DNA from: Anaerosacchariphilus hominis
Lineage (GTDB): Bacteria; Bacillota; Clostridia; Lachnospirales; Lachnospiraceae
Reading direction: 5' to 3'
Assembly: GCF_014290175.1 (NCBI RefSeq)
Contig: NZ_JACOOR010000002.1
Span: 186,001 to 250,000, forward strand
Length of the DNA: 64,000 bases
The translations under genes were made by a program, and so were the position numbers. This document shows positions 7,578 through 15,657 of the stretch, one piece after another. Below the pieces are notes generated by a model. The model searched no databases, had not been told where the DNA came from, and saw only the letters and a program-made list of their open reading frames with translations. The number at the start of each line of letters is the position of its first letter. Positions within the stretch are counted from its first letter, which is position 1.

Positions 7578-9062
7578 TTAGTCCTTCTGAATGGTGTATT
7601 CGTCGTAAACCGTCCAGGTATCCATCAGGTAGGCACGCAGGTGCAACTCACTGTCAGTCACGTCGAAGCGGATAGCCATGGGCGTGTCAGGCTGGCCGCT
7701 GTAGACGATACGCATTTCCTCCTCAGGAAAATGGTACAGGCAGCCGCTGGAGGTACCGCAGGTCACATACATGGTGCCTTCGGGATTCGATACCACGGCG
7801 CCGGGCTCATAGTCGTAGTCATTGTAGGTCTCGCAGTCCCGGTTTACAAAGGCGGTTCGGGAGTAGACGTGGTCGTGAGCGCCCAGCACCAGGTCGATGT
7901 CATTGTCGATGGCGATGCGGGCCAGGTATTCCTTGGCACCGGTATGGGAGTCCTCGGCGGCCGGATAGGCCGGGTAATGCTGGGCCAGGATCCGCCATTT
8001 GACCTGGGGATGTTCAGCCACCACCTGAGCCACATACTGCTCCTGGACAGCTTCGCCCTGGCTGGTACTGCTGTTCAGTACGATGAAGAGTACATTGCTG
8101 CGGATAAAGTAATAGTTACCGTCCTTGTCGTACTGGCTCTGTCCCATGGAAGAGCGGTTGGGCACATTGAAGTGCTCGTAGAAATACAGGCCGCCCGGAT
8201 GGCCGTTTTCCTCCATGCTGTAGGCATTGGGCACATCGTGGTTGCCCACGGCGGGAGCCAGGGCGATCCGGTAGAGGGGCAGGTGTTCCAGATACATTTC
8301 ATAATGCTCTTCACTTCCGTAGTCTGCCACCTGGTCGCCCACATGGAACAGGAAGGAAGCCTCCGGCACGTAGTCGGTGAGACGGTTCAGGACACTGTCC
8401 CAGCGCTCGGTGGTTACAGAGGCGTCCTCCACCTCAGACTGGCCGATCTGGGCGTCCGCAGTGACCAGGAAGGTCAGGTTACTGTCGGAGACCTGGGGAG
8501 CATGGTAGGAATATTCCGGGGACCAACCGTCGTCGTTCCCTACCTGGTAGGTGTAATCGGTGTCCGCCGCAAAGCCGGTAACGGAGGCTTTATTGACATA
8601 GTAACCGGGTACTGTGGTGGAAGGGCTGCACTGGGCGTCGAAGGTCTGTGTTTCCCCGGAACTCTGATTCGTCCAGCGGACCTGTCCTTTTGAAGCACTG
8701 GGGGAAAGCCAGTTAAAGCGCAGTTCGTCCGCAGTGGCACCTACCTCCAGGGAAAGACAGCGGATGGGGGTGGTGTTAAGAAGCGGGGCGCTGGTATAGT
8801 CAGGGAGAAAAGAAGCCTGCTGCTCGGCGGCTGTAAGCTCCGTCGAGGTATCAGTTTCGGGTTTCTGTGTATGTTCAGAAGCAGAGGCGTCCTCCTCTGG
8901 CTTTGGAAGGGTTTCTTCAGCAGGGCCGGGATCTTCTTCCCGGGCTATGCGTCCGGCTGTAAGCTTCCATCCGGCAAGGGCCAGGAGTATCAGCAGAACA
9001 ACAGCGGTGATTTTGATGCCGATTCGGTTGGATGAACGGCGGGATTTTTTTGTTTGTTTCAT
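7578..9062 (-). CDS. Secreted or membrane-anchored metallophosphoesterase, purple acid phosphatase family
   Basis: 494 residues. After a basic N-terminus a hydrophobic segment (IGIKITAVVLLILLALAGW) serves as signal anchor. A Glu/Thr-rich linker follows, then an FN3-like N-terminal PAP domain (about 90-190), then the calcineurin-like phosphoesterase core. Metal-site motifs are TADAQIGQ, FHVGDQVADYG, VGNHDVP, AQHYPAYP and LGAHDHVYSR. Substrate is probably a phosphate ester outside the cell. The start at 9062 is backed by AAAGGAGG; the frame extends 15 codons further but has no better start. A 350-codon frame on the other strand is a shadow. Confidence 0.88.
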   Translation of the reverse strand: MKQTKKSRRSSNRIGIKITAVVLLILLALAGWKLTAGRIAREEDPGPAEETLPKPEEDASASEHTQKPETDTSTELTAAEQQASFLPDYTSAPLLNTTPIRCLSLEVGATADELRFNWLSPSASKGQVRWTNQSSGETQTFDAQCSPSTTVPGYYVNKASVTGFAADTDYTYQVGNDDGWSPEYSYHAPQVSDSNLTFLVTADAQIGQSEVEDASVTTERWDSVLNRLTDYVPEASFLFHVGDQVADYGSEEHYEMYLEHLPLYRIALAPAVGNHDVPNAYSMEENGHPGGLYFYEHFNVPNRSSMGQSQYDKDGNYYFIRSNVLFIVLNSSTSQGEAVQEQYVAQVVAEHPQVKWRILAQHYPAYPAAEDSHTGAKEYLARIAIDNDIDLVLGAHDHVYSRTAFVNRDCETYNDYDYEPGAVVSNPEGTMYVTCGTSSGCLYHFPEEEMRIVYSGQPDTPMAIRFDVTDSELHLRAYLMDTWTVYDEYTIQKD

Positions 9063-9121
9063 GATGGTTCCTCCTTTAGGCGTCCAGTATAACATAAAAA
9101 GGCCCAAGAGAAAACATGTTC

Positions 9122-9150
9122 TTGTATTTCTTTCGGGTAGAGCCTATAAT
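9122..9150 (+). promoter_or_regulatory. Promoter of the PHP hydrolase gene
   Basis: TTGTAT (9122-9127), 17-base spacer, consensus TATAAT (9145-9150). The start lies about 25 bases before the ribosome-binding site. Confidence 0.7.
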
Positions 9151-9180
9151 AGCAGTATAAACGGAGAGGGAGAGCTTATC

Positions 9181-9909
9181 ATGATTCATGACAGAATGGA
9201 CACGCACACACATACGATAGCCAGCGGACACGCCTTCAGCACGATTCGGGAAAATGCGGCGGCCGCGGCGGCAAAGGGGCTGGAATTATTGGCGATTACC
9301 GAGCATGCGCCCTGCATGGCAGGTAGCTGCCAGGGGATCTATTTCCGGAATCTGAAAGTGGTAGACCGGCATGCCTATGATGTGGAGCTGATGATGGGAG
9401 TGGAGCTGAATATTCTGGACGAGCAGGGAAGAGTAGATCTGGATCCGGCTACATTGCGTCAGTTGGATATTCGCATTGCCAGCCTGCATATTCCCTGTAT
9501 CAATCCGGGCAGCAGGGAGTTCAATACGGAGGCCTGTGTCAATGCCATGAAGAATCCTTATGTGAATATTCTGGGACATCCGGACGACCCCAGATATCCG
9601 GTGGATTTCACAGCTTTGGTGCAGGCGGCAAAAGAGTACCATGTAATGCTGGAGCTCAATGATAATTCCCTGCGGCCGGGCGGCTCCAGAAAAGGAACGA
9701 AGCCCCAGGACGTGGAAATGCTGAAGCTCTGCATGCAGTATCAGGTTCCGGTGGTCATGGGCAGCGACGCCCATGTGGATACGGATGTGGGACGGCATGA
9801 TCTGGCCATTGGCCTGCTGGAGGAGCTGAATTTCCCGGAGGAACTGGTGGTAAACCATTCCGTCAAAATGCTGAAAGATCAGATATCACAGAAAGCTTCT
9901 GGACTTTAA
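9181..9909 (+). CDS. PHP-domain phosphatase/hydrolase, YcdX-like
   Basis: 242 residues with the PHP (polymerase and histidinol phosphatase) fold. Metal-binding motifs in order: DTHTHT, ITEHAP, GVELN, SLHIP, GHPDD and GSDAHV, as in the trinuclear-zinc YcdX group. The exact substrate is unknown. The start at 9181 has GGAGAGGGAG upstream; the frame opens further back only across the promoter. Single gene, divergent from the phosphoesterase. Confidence 0.88.
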   Translation: MIHDRMDTHTHTIASGHAFSTIRENAAAAAAKGLELLAITEHAPCMAGSCQGIYFRNLKVVDRHAYDVELMMGVELNILDEQGRVDLDPATLRQLDIRIASLHIPCINPGSREFNTEACVNAMKNPYVNILGHPDDPRYPVDFTALVQAAKEYHVMLELNDNSLRPGGSRKGTKPQDVEMLKLCMQYQVPVVMGSDAHVDTDVGRHDLAIGLLEELNFPEELVVNHSVKMLKDQISQKASGL

Positions 9910-9935
9910 AATTTTACTGTGTTAAAATAGAGATA

Positions 9936-9963
9936 TTGTTTAATATCATACTTTTAATATAGT
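9936..9963 (+). promoter_or_regulatory. Likely promoter of the YerC-type regulator
   Basis: TTGTTT (9936-9941), 16-base spacer, TATAGT (9958-9963), ending just before the ribosome-binding site at 9972. Confidence 0.5.
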
Positions 9964-9984
9964 ATCAGGATAAAGGAGAATGTT

Positions 9985-10281
9985 GTGAATAAGAAGATTA
10001 GAACGGAAGCTGTAGATTTCCTGTTTGACGCGATTCTGAGTCTGCAGAATAAAGAAGAATGTTATACCTTCTTTGAGGATGTGTGTACCATCAATGAGCT
10101 GCTTTCCCTGTCGCAGCGGTTTGAAGTAGCCAAGATGCTCCGGGAGCAGAAGACCTATCTGGAGATAGCCGAGAAGACGGGAGCTTCTACGGCGACCATC
10201 AGCCGGGTGAACCGTTCACTGAATTACGGAGAGGACGGATACGATATGGTATTCGAACGCCTGGAGAAAAATAAGCAGTAA
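9985..10281 (+). CDS. YerC/YecD family TrpR-related DNA-binding protein
   Basis: 98-residue helix-turn-helix protein of the Trp repressor superfamily, YerC/YecD group. The recognition region is EIAEKTGASTATISRVNRSL, preceded by the family-typical LLSLSQRFEVAKML. A GTG start follows AAAGGAGA. Members regulate unidentified targets, and YerC-type proteins are widespread in Firmicutes. It is followed after 14 bases by an Rrf2-type regulator, so two regulators share a transcript. Confidence 0.88.
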   Translation: MNKKIRTEAVDFLFDAILSLQNKEECYTFFEDVCTINELLSLSQRFEVAKMLREQKTYLEIAEKTGASTATISRVNRSLNYGEDGYDMVFERLEKNKQ

Positions 10282-10295
10282 ATGAGGAAGTAAAT

Positions 10296-10733
10296 ATGAA
10301 GATTTCTACAAAAGGACGATATGCCCTCCGCTTTATGCTGGAGCTGGCTGCGCACGGAGATAGAAAGTATGTGCCGCTGAAGGAGATTTCGGCGAAACAG
10401 GAGGTATCTCTGAAGTATCTGGAGCAGATTGTATCCCAGTTTGGGAAGCTGGGACTGCTGGAGAGTGTGCGGGGGCCACAGGGAGGTTATCGTCTGGCGA
10501 AAGCGCCGAAGGATTACACCGTGGGAGAGATTCTGCGTTATGCGGAAGGTGACCTGGCGCCGGTGGCCTGCCTGGCACAGGATGTGAATACCTGTCCGCG
10601 TCAGGTGGAATGTGCGACGCTGCCTTTCTGGCAGGGACTCTATCAGGTGATTACGGATTATGTGGACAGTGTGACGCTGGAAGATCTGCTGGAGCAGCAG
10701 AGAGCGCGCAGCGGAAGTGAGTTTTATATTTAA
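10296..10733 (+). CDS. Rrf2 family transcriptional regulator
   Basis: 145-residue winged-helix protein. MKISTKGRYALRFMLELA, ISLKYLEQI-type recognition helix and VRGPQGGYRLAK wing are classic Rrf2. Three cysteines (ACLAQDVNTCPRQVEC) lie in the loop where IscR/NsrR-type members bind an iron-sulfur cluster, so an Fe-S or cysteine-sensing role is possible. Rrf2 genes are often beside cysteine desulfurase (iscS), but here the next gene is a convergent homocysteine methyltransferase, so the target is not obvious. Confidence 0.9.
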   Translation: MKISTKGRYALRFMLELAAHGDRKYVPLKEISAKQEVSLKYLEQIVSQFGKLGLLESVRGPQGGYRLAKAPKDYTVGEILRYAEGDLAPVACLAQDVNTCPRQVECATLPFWQGLYQVITDYVDSVTLEDLLEQQRARSGSEFYI

Positions 10734-10750
10734 GAGAGAAGCGAACGAAA

Positions 10751-10776
10751 GAAAACCCGGCATGTGCCGGGTTTTC
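10751..10776. terminator. Bidirectional terminator
   Basis: GAAAACCCGGCA-TG-TGCCGGGTTTTC is a perfect 12-base stem. Its A-run and T-run let it act on the Rrf2 gene and on the convergent methyltransferase gene. Confidence 0.9.
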
Positions 10777-10790
10777 CTTATAGGCTCCTG

Positions 10791-11666
10791 TTAAATAAGC
10801 GCCTTCTTCAGTTCACGGATAAATTCCGGTGTGGTTCCACAGCAGCCGCCCAGAATCGATGCGCCGGCAGCTCTAAGCTTCAGCATGCTTTTGGAAAAAT
10901 CCTCCGGTGCCATGCTGTAAACAGCCTCACCGGTCTCGGGAGAGATGGAAGGCATACCTGCGTTTGGCTTGGCAATGACCGGGATGGATATCCGGTTCCG
11001 GATACCGGCAATCACAGACTCCAGCTGATCCGGGCCTGTGGAGCAGTTACAGCCCACGGCAAAGGCGCCCATGGCTTCCAGCTCTTCCACTGCGTCGAAT
11101 ATATTGCCGCCGAAGAACAGGCTTCCGTCGGCCTCCATGGTCAGCGTACAGAATACCGGCAGGTCGCAGACCGCCTGGGCCGCGTCCAGGATGACCAGCG
11201 TTTCATTGGAAGCCAGCATGGTCTCTGCCACCAGAAGATCCACGCCTGCTTCTGCCAGGCAGGAAATCTGTTTTTTATAGGATTCATACAGATCTTCATA
11301 TTTCATGGGTCCCAGGGGTTCCATAAGCTTCCCGGTGGTAGTCAGGTCTCCGGCCACCAGAACCTGATTGCCCACTGCTTTTCGGGACAGACCTACCAGA
11401 GTGTGGTTCAGACGCTCGGTTTCAGCAGCCAGACCGTGGGTTCCCAGACTGATGGGATTTGCCATAAAAGTGGGGGCGTAGACAATGTCTGAGCCTGCCT
11501 CCGCATAAGCTTTCTGCAGCTGGATAATGGCATCCGGATGTTCGGCTACCCATTGCTCGGTGCAGATTCCTTTGGGCATACCGGCTTTCATCAGATTAGA
11601 GCCGGTGGCTCCGTCCAGAATCAGAGTTCCGTTTCCAAGGCGTTTCGTCAGTTCTTCTTTTGTCAT
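10791..11666 (-). CDS. Homocysteine S-methyltransferase family protein
   Basis: 291-residue TIM-barrel methyltransferase equivalent to the zinc domain of MetH/BHMT. Zinc ligands are the cysteine in VGCNCSTGP and the pair in GGCCGTTPEF. The start DGATGSNLMKAGMP is also typical. It has no folate, cobalamin or activation domain, so it either acts with a separate corrinoid partner or uses S-methylmethionine-like donors. The start has GAGGAGG upstream. Monocistronic with its own promoter. Confidence 0.9.
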   Translation of the reverse strand: MTKEELTKRLGNGTLILDGATGSNLMKAGMPKGICTEQWVAEHPDAIIQLQKAYAEAGSDIVYAPTFMANPISLGTHGLAAETERLNHTLVGLSRKAVGNQVLVAGDLTTTGKLMEPLGPMKYEDLYESYKKQISCLAEAGVDLLVAETMLASNETLVILDAAQAVCDLPVFCTLTMEADGSLFFGGNIFDAVEELEAMGAFAVGCNCSTGPDQLESVIAGIRNRISIPVIAKPNAGMPSISPETGEAVYSMAPEDFSKSMLKLRAAGASILGGCCGTTPEFIRELKKALI

Positions 11667-11716
11667 AATGTGCCTCCTCTTATCCAGATACTGCCTGAAG
11701 CAGCATAATTAATTTC

Positions 11717-11745
11717 ATGATAGTAGAAATCTCTTGGTCCGTCAA
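11717..11745 (-). promoter_or_regulatory. Promoter of the homocysteine methyltransferase gene
   Basis: On the minus strand TTGACG (11740-11745), 17-base spacer, TATCAT (11717-11722). Confidence 0.6.
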
Positions 11746-11786
11746 GAAACTTTGAAGAAAAATAGCGGAATGACGGAAATCTGTAC

Positions 11787-11815
11787 TTGCATGGGAAAAA
11801 TCCCCGTGCTATACT
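11787..11815 (+). promoter_or_regulatory. Promoter of rnpB
   Basis: TTGCAT (11787-11792), 17-base spacer, TATACT (11810-11815). Transcription would begin about 11822, at the first base of helix P1. Confidence 0.75.
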
Positions 11816-11823
11816 GAAACACG

Positions 11824-12219
11824 CAGGTAAAGCAGATGTTCGCGGCTGGCAGGCCGAAAGGTGCCAGGTGAGGAAAGTCCGGGCTCCACAGGGCAGGACG
11901 CCGGATAACGTCCGGCGGAGGCAACTCCAGGGACAGTGCAACAGAAAGATACCGCGTCAGCAATGAGCCGAGGATACCCGGCAGTGCGTAGCAATTTCAG
12001 GTATACTGGGCTCATTGCTGACGTAAGGGTGGAAAGGCAGTGTAAGAGACTACCGTCCGTCTGGTAACAGGCGGAGCCATGTAAACCCCGTCCGGAGCAA
12101 GACCGAAACGAGACATAACCCGGCCCGGGTGTCTCAGGTGGGTCGCTTGAGCCTGCCGGCGACGGCAGGACTAGATAGATGAACATCCAATGACATAACC
12201 CGGCTTACCGCTTTGCCTG
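11824..12219 (+). ncRNA. rnpB: RNase P RNA, catalytic subunit
   Basis: About 396-base bacterial RNase P RNA, the ribozyme that trims 5' leaders from tRNA precursors. Conserved blocks are visible: GAGGAAAGTCCGGGCTCC near the 5' end, ACAGAAAGATACCGC, AAGGGTGGAAAGGCAGTG, the GGTAACAGGCGGAGC region and GACATAACCCGGCTTA at the 3' end. Helix P1 is formed by CAGGTAAAGC (11824-11833) and GCTTTGCCTG (12210-12219). The long self-complementary arm around 11958-12022 (GTCAGCAATGAGCC with GGCTCATTGCTGAC) is a P12-type helix, which points to ancestral type A. A 125-codon minus-strand frame over it is spurious. Confidence 0.96.
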
Positions 12220-12248
12220 AAAAGAGCCCCCGTACGGGGGCTCTTTTT
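12220..12248. terminator. Terminator of rnpB, shared with the PH-domain gene
   Basis: AAAAGAGCCCCCG-TA-CGGGGGCTCTTTTT. The stop codon of the convergent PH-domain gene lies in the T-run, so the hairpin terminates both transcripts. Confidence 0.92.
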
Positions 12249-12651
12249 AGTGCATATGCGGCATCCCACAATCATCGTGGATGTCATGTATGCTGTCCGG
12301 ATCCGGCATAGCGCCGATATTCTGAGTGTTCAGGGTACGACGCTTCATCCGCTGATCTTCCGACTGCTGCAGAATGAAATCCTTGATGGCCCGGGCGTTC
12401 TTGATATGGGTAAGCTCGAGACGGGGATGGGTTACGTCGCCTGTATTGCAGATGATGGTGCCCAATCCCATGATACGTTCGAAGAGACTGGTGGTCAGGG
12501 TCACATCCTGAATCTTATACATATAACAGTCGTCCTCTTTCCGGTTCAGGAATCCCTGTTCGATGGTGACGATCTCCTCGGTAATGGTATAAGTGGTAAA
12601 GCTAAGGGGAAGTCCTAAGAAGACCCAGCGCTTTTTTTCTCTGAATTCCAT
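12247..12651 (-). CDS. Bacterial PH-domain protein (YdbS/YdbT-like)
   Basis: 134 residues. The middle resembles a bacterial pleckstrin-homology domain of the YdbS/YdbT type: TTYTITEEIVTIEQGFLNRKEDDCYMYKIQDVTL and the FERIMGLGTI segment. Bacterial YdbT relatives carry membrane helices; this copy has none, so it may be a soluble or peripheral version. The C-terminal tail is rich in His, Asp and Cys (SIHDIHDDCGMPHMH), which could bind metal. Start uses GTGAGG. Function unknown. Confidence 0.75.
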   Translation of the reverse strand: MEFREKKRWVFLGLPLSFTTYTITEEIVTIEQGFLNRKEDDCYMYKIQDVTLTTSLFERIMGLGTIICNTGDVTHPRLELTHIKNARAIKDFILQQSEDQRMKRRTLNTQNIGAMPDPDSIHDIHDDCGMPHMH

Positions 12652-12798
12652 AAGAGTGCCTCACTTTCCGGCAAACCGGGAAATGAATATCCGGATGCCT
12701 TGAATTGAAATACCTGCGTCTGTTTCACAGGTAAAGTTATAAAACTTACGTTACTTAAAAGTATACTTGAAAAAGTATGATTTTGCAAAAGATATTTG

Positions 12799-12827
12799 TT
12801 GAAATTCGGAAAAGTTTGATGTAATAT
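12799..12827 (+). promoter_or_regulatory. Promoter of pyrBI
   Basis: TTGAAA (12799-12804), 17-base spacer, TAATAT (12822-12827). The leader is short (about 35 bases) with no visible attenuator or PyrR-type hairpin. Confidence 0.6.
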
Positions 12828-12868
12828 ATTACGAGATAAAAATTAACAAAGCCAAATGGGAGGTTATT

Positions 12869-13786
12869 ATGAGACATCTTATGAGCCCGTTGGATTTTTC
12901 TGTGGAAGAAGTAGCGAAGGTCCTGGATCTGGCCAGTGACATCGAGAAGAATCCTGCAAAATACGCACACGCCTGTGACGGTAAGGTACTGGCGACATTA
13001 TTTTATGAACCGAGTACAAGAACAAGACTTAGTTTTGAATCTGCAATGATCCACTTAGGTGGTCAGGTCTTAGGCTTTTCCAGCGCGGCATCCAGTTCCG
13101 CATCTAAAGGAGAAAGTGTTTCCGATACGATTCGTATGATTTCCTGTTATGCTGATATATGTGCAATGCGGCACCCGAAAGAGGGAGCTCCGATGGTTGC
13201 GTCCGCAGTTTCCGGGATCCCGGTCATTAACGCAGGCGATGGCGGCCATCAGCATCCCACCCAGACCCTGACAGATCTGATGACCATCCGTTCCCTGAAA
13301 GGTCGTCTCGACCATATTACCATCGGTCTCTGCGGCGATCTGAAGTTCGGCCGTACCGTGCATTCTCTGGTGAAGGCTCTGGTTCGTTACGAGAACGTGC
13401 GCTTTGTATTCATTTCCCCGGAGGAGCTGCGGATTCCCAGTTACATCCGTGAGGAAGTACTGGATGCCAATGGTCAGGAATATAAGGAAGTGGAGCGCCT
13501 GGAAGATGTCATCGGTGAGTTGGATCTGCTGTACATGACCCGCGTCCAGAAAGAGCGTTTTTTCAACGAAGAGGACTATGTACGTCTGAAAGACTTCTAT
13601 ATTTTAAATAAAGAAAAAATGGATCTGGCTAAGCCGGATATGTTGGTACTCCATCCGCTGCCCAGAGTCAATGAAATCTCTGTAGAGGTGGACAATGACC
13701 CGAGGGCTGTTTATTTCAAGCAGGTACAGTATGGCGTCTACGTTAGAATGGCGCTGATTCTCACACTTCTGGAGGTGAATGTATAA
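12869..13786 (+). CDS. pyrB: Aspartate carbamoyltransferase, catalytic subunit
   Basis: 305-residue ATCase catalytic chain, which joins carbamoyl phosphate and aspartate in the committed step of pyrimidine synthesis. Carbamoyl-phosphate site STRTR ([10 protein letters not shown]), the HPTQ motif and the HPLPRVNEI loop are intact. Good AGGAGG-like site (GGGAGG). The stop codon overlaps the pyrI start by one base, so the chains are made in coupled amounts, as needed for the c6r6 holoenzyme. Confidence 0.97.
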   Translation: MRHLMSPLDFSVEEVAKVLDLASDIEKNPAKYAHACDGKVLATLFYEPSTRTRLSFESAMIHLGGQVLGFSSAASSSASKGESVSDTIRMISCYADICAMRHPKEGAPMVASAVSGIPVINAGDGGHQHPTQTLTDLMTIRSLKGRLDHITIGLCGDLKFGRTVHSLVKALVRYENVRFVFISPEELRIPSYIREEVLDANGQEYKEVERLEDVIGELDLLYMTRVQKERFFNEEDYVRLKDFYILNKEKMDLAKPDMLVLHPLPRVNEISVEVDNDPRAVYFKQVQYGVYVRMALILTLLEVNV

Positions 13787-14217
13787 TGTCAATGTTAAGC
13801 GTAGGACGGATCTCTGAGGGCTTCGTACTGGATCACATCCAGGCCGGCAAGAGCATGGAGATTTACAAATATTTGAACCTGGATAAGCTGGACTGCACCG
13901 TGGCTATCATCAAGAATGCCCGCAGTGACAAGATGGGAAAGAAGGACCTGATGAAGATCGAGTGTCCCATTGATTATATCGATATGGATGTACTGGGCTT
14001 CATCGACCATAATATTACAGTGAATATTGTAAAGGACGAGAAGGTAACGGAGAAAAAGACGCTGACTCTTCCAAAGGAGATTCGCAATATTGTAAAATGT
14101 AAGAACCCCCGCTGTATTACCTCCATTGAACAGGAGCTGGATCAGGTCTTTGTTCTGACGGATCCGCGCAAAGAGGTGTACCGCTGCAAGTACTGCGAGG
14201 AAAAGTACAAGAGATAA
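13786..14217 (+). CDS. pyrI: Aspartate carbamoyltransferase, regulatory subunit
   Basis: 143-residue PyrI. The N-terminal nucleotide-binding domain (about 1-95) mediates allosteric control by CTP/UTP and ATP. The C-terminal zinc domain carries four cysteines in KCKNPRCIT and YRCKYCEEK, which make the contact with PyrB. Translationally coupled to pyrB by a TAATG overlap and closed by a terminator. Confidence 0.96.
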   Translation: MSMLSVGRISEGFVLDHIQAGKSMEIYKYLNLDKLDCTVAIIKNARSDKMGKKDLMKIECPIDYIDMDVLGFIDHNITVNIVKDEKVTEKKTLTLPKEIRNIVKCKNPRCITSIEQELDQVFVLTDPRKEVYRCKYCEEKYKR

Positions 14218-14248
14218 TAAAGAAATTTTATACAGAGTCAGAAAAACT

Positions 14249-14285
14249 TGGTGTTGGGTGTTATGTCCAGCACCATTTTTCTTTT
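14249..14285 (+). terminator. Terminator of pyrBI
   Basis: TGGTGTTGG (14249-14257) pairs with CCAGCACCA (14267-14275, one G-T), followed by TTTTTCTTTT. The stretch from 14286 to 14484 that follows contains no gene; only a small AAAATGT-ACATTTT inverted repeat is visible. Confidence 0.85.
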
Positions 14286-14484
14286 ATAAAATGTTGAAGT
14301 GACATTTTAACGTGTGAGAATATAATGAAATTGTGTTGGATTATGAAAGAAAATATTAGATTGTGTTAACGATACAGAATTCATCGCGGAAGCCCCATTT
14401 CTGTCTCCTATCGGGCGCGTAAAGGAATCCTGGAGTATATAGTGATAGAATGTGAAAAATTGGATGGGGAGAAGGCTCACAGAG

Positions 14485-14563
14485 CAAACAGGGGACTGCC
14501 TACGGTGGTCTGTCTGCAGTTCAGACTGCAGGCAGAACCACGGAAAAGACAGTCCCCTGTTTG
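14485..14563. repeat. Long hairpin formed by the 3' end of the kinase gene and an inverted copy of it
   Basis: CAAACAGGGGACTG (14485-14498) is the exact reverse complement of 14550-14563. Inner segments pair too: CTGCAGT-TCAG-ACTGCAG (14514-14531) with GGTGGT-ACCAC next to it. The kinase stop codon sits in the TCAG loop. The last 14 codons therefore make one arm. It may act as a transcription terminator or 3' mRNA stabiliser, but there is no T-run. Confidence 0.7.
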
Positions 14564-15657
14564 GTACTTTCCGCAAAGATAGTTCCGTGATGAGCCGTGA
14601 CAATTTCTTTGGCGATAGCCAGTCCCAGTCCTGCACCGCCTTTTTCGGAAGAGCGGGCGTCATCCAGCCGATAGAACTTTTCAAAGATGGCTGATAGCTG
14701 CTCTGCGGGAATCTGCGGCCCCTGATTGGTGAAGGTAATATGAATGGTTTTTTCTTTTTCATCCTTCCGGGTACGGATTTCAATGGCTGTGTCCGGAAAA
14801 CTATAGGCAGCCGCATTTTTCAGAATGTTGTTGAAAACCCGGGCCAGCTTGTCCGGGTCGCCCGGCAGGATCAGATCCTCCGGAACTTCCATATGAATGG
14901 ACTTTCCGCCGGGGGCCAGAATGGGATAGAATTCTTCCGCAAGCTGCATCAGCAGAAAAGAAAGGGGAATATTTTCCCGGGTCAGTGTAATGTTGTGCAG
15001 GTTAAAACGGGTGATATCGAAAAACTCATTGATGAGCTGCTCCAGCCGGTAGGCCTTGTCCAGGGTAATAGACAGATATTTGGCCCGCTGCTCCGGGGGC
15101 AGATCCGGCGCTTCTTTCATCAGATCCAGATAGCCGATGACAGAGGTCAGGGGCGTGCGGATATCGTGGGCCAGGTAGACGACCAGGTCGTTTTTGCGTT
15201 CCTCAGCCTGCCGGGCGTCCCGTTCCCGCTTTTCCAGGATGGTCTTGCACTCATTCAGCTTCAGCTCCAGCGCCGCCATTTCCGGGGAAAGAGTAATGAG
15301 CTCCTCCTTTTCGTCCAGCAGGGCATCGCAGCCTGCCAGAATCTCGTCGAAGTACTCGGTCACCCAGCGGATGGAATAGCGGAATACAACAATGATGGCG
15401 ATGATGATGGCGGCCGCAATGATGAAATCCAGATTGTTCCGGAAGGTGACTTCGTAGATATAGAGGGCGTCATCGTAGTCCAGGTGGAACAGTCCGGTGA
15501 GAAAGCCCACGACTGTGTTGCCGAAGCGGCCCCGGATCAACTCCCGAAGCAGGAAGACAGCTCCGATGGCAGCCAGCACCAGGGACAGGATCTTCCGCAT
15601 CATTTTCCGCTCAAAGAGCACATAATGATTTTTGCTTTTTCTCGAATCCTTAGTCAA
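14521..15657 (-). CDS. Sensor histidine kinase, VanS-like
   Basis: 378 residues. Two membrane segments (about 21-38 and 72-95) flank a short outer loop. A dimerisation/H-box LAHDIRTPLTSVIGYLDL carries the phospho-acceptor histidine, and a HATPase domain follows with N box (NNILKNAAAY) and GGAGLGLAI G box. The H-box and layout resemble VanS. A TTG start overlaps the regulator stop by 8 bases (TTGACTAA) after GGAGTGGGG, so the two are coupled. An internal ATG at about 15604 has no good ribosome-binding site. No van resistance genes lie nearby, so the signal is unknown. Confidence 0.88.
   Translation of the reverse strand: MTKDSRKSKNHYVLFERKMMRKILSLVLAAIGAVFLLRELIRGRFGNTVVGFLTGLFHLDYDDALYIYEVTFRNNLDFIIAAAIIIAIIVVFRYSIRWVTEYFDEILAGCDALLDEKEELITLSPEMAALELKLNECKTILEKRERDARQAEERKNDLVVYLAHDIRTPLTSVIGYLDLMKEAPDLPPEQRAKYLSITLDKAYRLEQLINEFFDITRFNLHNITLTRENIPLSFLLMQLAEEFYPILAPGGKSIHMEVPEDLILPGDPDKLARVFNNILKNAAAYSFPDTAIEIRTRKDEKEKTIHITFTNQGPQIPAEQLSAIFEKFYRLDDARSSEKGGAGLGLAIAKEIVTAHHGTIFAESTKQGTVFSVVLPAV

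Noticed and set aside
7641..8693. 350-codon open frame on the plus strand
   Set aside because: It lies wholly antisense to the metallophosphoesterase, whose motifs are clear; the translation has no domain and no good ribosome-binding site.
11809..12186. 125-codon open frame on the minus strand
   Set aside because: Covers RNase P RNA on the opposite strand; no protein features.
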